A program made the translations under genes and the position numbers. This document shows positions 61,740-64,000 of a stretch of 64,000 nt of DNA, in pieces. The stretch covers positions 1 through 64,000 of the forward strand of contig NZ_JAUOSF010000003.1 in NCBI RefSeq assembly GCF_030548465.1, read 5' to 3'. The first letter of the stretch is position 1, and each line of letters begins with the position of its first letter. The stretch comes from Tamlana sp. 2_MG-2023. GTDB lineage: Bacteria > Bacteroidota > Bacteroidia > Flavobacteriales > Flavobacteriaceae. The notes beneath the pieces were generated by a model, which did no database searches, was not told the DNA's origin, and saw only the letters and a program-made list of their open reading frames with translations.

Positions 61740-64000
61740 TTAAATGGAAAGGTTTAAACCAAAAATAAACTGTCTTGAAATTGGATAAAAACCATAGTCT
61801 ATACCGCCTCCAATAGCATCACCATTAGTTGCAGCTGGATCGAACCCTTTATATTTTGTGAATGTAAACGCGTTATTTACAGAAGCATATAATCTTAGTT
61901 TATTAATACCAAGTTTATCTACAACAGCTGGAGATAAAGAGTAACCCAATTGAATGTTTTGAATTCTTAAGAAAGAAGAATCTTCTACATAAAAATCTGA
62001 AAACAATTTGTTAGTGGTCGCGCCAATAGTTGTTCTAGGTATACTATTTGTAGACCCTTCACCTGTCCATCTGTTCAGGTACATATTTAATCTGTTCACA
62101 TTAGGCTCGTCACGTTCGTAGTTACGAACCGTTTCTTTACCAATTTCTGCATACATATAAGTACCAAAATCGAAATTTTTATAGTTGAAGCTTAGGTTTA
62201 AGCCCATAATGTAATCGGCTTGTGGTTTTCCTAAATAGGTTCTATCATCAATAGTAATTTCGCCATCACCATTTACATCTACATATTTAAAATCACCTGG
62301 AGCCGATACGGCACCTAAACTTGATTGTGATGGATAAGCATCAATTTCAGCTTGGTTTTGGAAAATACCGTTGGTTTTAAGTCCGTAAAAGTAACCCAGA
62401 GGTTGTCCAACTTCCATTCTTGCGATAGCTGGTTGCCCAACACTAAAGTTTCCTGATTCTGGAATAACACCACCATTAATTTCAATAACTTCACCATTAA
62501 TTTGAGTCATATTATAACTTGCTGAAAACGATAGATTTTCAGAAAATGATTCCTTATAATTGATAAAAAACTCAAACCCTCTATTTCTTGTAGTTCCAGC
62601 ATTTACAGTAGGTAAGCCCGCACCTGGAGCTCCTGCTCCCAAAATTCCTGAAACTGGAAAATCTGTAATCAATAAATTATTTCTATCATCTATAAAATAA
62701 TCGGCTGTTATTTCGATTTTATTTTTGAATAAATTTAGATCTAAACCTAAATCAAATTTTTCAGCAGCTTCCCATTTTGCATCAGGGTTTGGAATTCTAC
62801 CATTTGCTGTACCCGAAATTAAAGCGCTATTAAAAACATAAGTTGCTTCACCATTTAATTCTGCTCTGTATAAATCACTTCCTACACTATTTCCTAAAGT
62901 TCCATAACTCCCTCTTAATTTTAAAAAGTTTATCACGTTAGAATCCTTTAAAAACGCCTCATCTGAAACTTTCCAACCTCCAGTAAAAGAGTAGAAACGA
63001 TCAATTCTATTTTGAGTAGAAAAATCTGAAGATCCGTCTCTACGAAACATAGCGGAAAGCAAATACTTACTTTTATAATCGTACTGTAATCGTCCAAAAA
63101 ATGATGCTAATCTACTATCATAGTTTGATGACCCCGTAGATTTTGCGTCACTTAAACCATTAGCTAAAGAAATATCTGCGAATTCCCAAGAATTATTAGG
63201 AACATCAAAACCTGTCGCATTCAAATTATCTCCCCAACTACGTTGTGCACTAGTACCCAAAGTGAATGTGGTATTGTGGTTAGTAGCGAATACTTTATTA
63301 TAATTAGCAAAGGTTTCCCAAGTATAAGAATTATAAGTGTTTCTGTATTGATTCACACTACTTCTATCATTATTAAATACTTTTCCAGCACCATAATTAA
63401 CAATAGGAGCAAAAGTCTTCCCTTTGTCGTTATATGCTTTTAAACCAATACGTGATGTAATGCTTAAACCTTCAATGACCTCATAATCTAATCTAAAATT
63501 ACCTTCAAGTGAATTTCCATTATACTCATTAAAGGTATTTGCAATTTGAGATAAGGGGTTAATCACCTCATTTCCTAAAAACCCAGTAACATCTTCTTGA
63601 TCGATACTATACGTTGGTGCGTAATTTAAAGCGTTAAATAACGGCACTCCTAAAGCATTTTCACCAATGCTTTTTCTATTCGAATTAAAATAATTTGCAG
63701 AAGTTGAAAATTTTAATTTATCGGTAATATCAAATCCAACTTTAATCTTAACATTAGCGCGTTGGTAATTTGATTTATCACTCGAAATAATACCATCCTG
63801 CTCTAAAATAGAACCTCCGACATAATAAGTGCTTTTTTCACCACCACCAGTAACAGATAGGTTATGATTGGTTATTGGTGCTGCTTCAAAAAGTTGATCT
63901 TGCCAATCTACACCTACGCCTAAACTACTTACATCAGGAAATGGTAAAGGTTGACCATCTGCTGCATAGCTCTCATTTAATATTAAAGCATATTCCGTAG
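61740..64000 (-). CDS. SusC-family TonB-dependent receptor (C-terminal part, cut by window edge)
   Basis: The frame stays open from the stop at 61740 to the right edge of the window, so at least 753 codons are present and the N-terminus lies beyond. The part seen includes DWQDQLFEAAPITNHNLSVT, GGEKSTYYVGGSILEQDGI and SANYFNSNRKSIGENALG, all typical of SusC, then the beta-barrel with DNLLDFVKGV-like family blocks replaced by IPNPDAKWEAAEKFDLGLDL and SFNYKNFDFGTYMYAEIG, ending FIFGLNLSI. It imports oligosaccharides through the outer membrane with SusD. Confidence 0.96.
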   Translation of the reverse strand, partial: TEYALILNESYAADGQPLPFPDVSSLGVGVDWQDQLFEAAPITNHNLSVTGGGEKSTYYVGGSILEQDGIISSDKSNYQRANVKIKVGFDITDKLKFSTSANYFNSNRKSIGENALGVPLFNALNYAPTYSIDQEDVTGFLGNEVINPLSQIANTFNEYNGNSLEGNFRLDYEVIEGLSITSRIGLKAYNDKGKTFAPIVNYGAGKVFNNDRSSVNQYRNTYNSYTWETFANYNKVFATNHNTTFTLGTSAQRSWGDNLNATGFDVPNNSWEFADISLANGLSDAKSTGSSNYDSRLASFFGRLQYDYKSKYLLSAMFRRDGSSDFSTQNRIDRFYSFTGGWKVSDEAFLKDSNVINFLKLRGSYGTLGNSVGSDLYRAELNGEATYVFNSALISGTANGRIPNPDAKWEAAEKFDLGLDLNLFKNKIEITADYFIDDRNNLLITDFPVSGILGAGAPGAGLPTVNAGTTRNRGFEFFINYKESFSENLSFSASYNMTQINGEVIEINGGVIPESGNFSVGQPAIARMEVGQPLGYFYGLKTNGIFQNQAEIDAYPSQSSLGAVSAPGDFKYVDVNGDGEITIDDRTYLGKPQADYIMGLNLSFNYKNFDFGTYMYAEIGKETVRNYERDEPNVNRLNMYLNRWTGEGSTNSIPRTTIGATTNKLFSDFYVEDSSFLRIQNIQLGYSLSPAVVDKLGINKLRLYASVNNAFTFTKYKGFDPAATNGDAIGGGIDYGFYPISRQFIFGLNLSI

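Overview
The window is chromosomal DNA of a marine-type Flavobacteriaceae bacterium (phylum Bacteroidota). Signs of this are the AT-rich composition, TAnnTTTG-type -7 promoter boxes in place of E. coli-like promoters, near absence of Shine-Dalgarno sequences, SusC/SusD pairs, a type IX secretion C-terminal domain, DUF4175 and DUF4249 proteins, and the DUF177-rpmF-fabH-accB-accC order. I see no phage, insertion sequence, CRISPR array or rRNA operon.

Layout. 1-2.3 kb is a small accessory patch: the start of a uracil-DNA glycosylase-family gene carrying a 99-bp in-frame tandem duplication, a three-gene cassette (48-aa peptide, four-helix membrane protein, Xre-type regulator), a HopJ-family gene and a ParE-type toxin with its antitoxin. 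2.3-7.2 kb is housekeeping: rsmI, a conserved hypothetical gene, tdk, alr, asd. 7.2-13.3 kb carries a GT32-type glycosyltransferase, a prolyl oligopeptidase lipoprotein, a COG5610-like HAD protein and an orphan ABC ATPase. 13.3-25.5 kb holds sodC, a GreA-like protein, mtgA, the fatty-acid initiation cluster, pdxA, ribE, a small PID-CTERM-like protein, a CAU-anticodon tRNA, mce, rbfA, a LolC/E-type permease, holB and a DoxX-like gene.

25.5-29.8 kb is a LytTR regulator / TonB receptor / DUF4249 unit with a candidate LytTR operator between regulator and receptor. 29.9-31.5 kb has an OmpH-like lipoprotein and a methyltransferase. Next comes a 1.36-kb gene-free, strongly A-over-T-skewed segment, then mnmG with a parS-like palindrome at each end. 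ybeY, DUF4175 and gltX follow. 40.4-47.2 kb is an envelope region: a beta-barrel protein, an SPFH protein, a GNAT/FemAB-like transferase, DUF1761, an EptA-like transferase and a membrane acyltransferase. The last two lie between direct copies of the DUF1761 promoter and first codons, the far copy being a truncated gene. 47.3-54 kb has a T9SS-sorted repeat protein, a TPM protein, glnS, a zinc ribbon protein, folB, tRNA-Cys and a LysE-family exporter.

From 54.1 kb to the end is a polysaccharide utilisation locus read leftward: SusC (cut by the window edge), SusD, a surface glycan-binding lipoprotein with a duplicated 151-residue module, a GH16 endoglucanase and a GH3 beta-glucosidase, closed by a strong terminator. 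The gene set points to a beta-1,3-glucan such as laminarin: GH16 cuts at the surface, SusCD imports, GH3 trims to glucose.

Most housekeeping calls are secure from diagnostic motifs. The least explained stretches are the 31.5-32.8 kb gap, the repeat-rich 42.1-42.7 kb gap, the first-kilobase cassette and the DUF1761-flanked insert.
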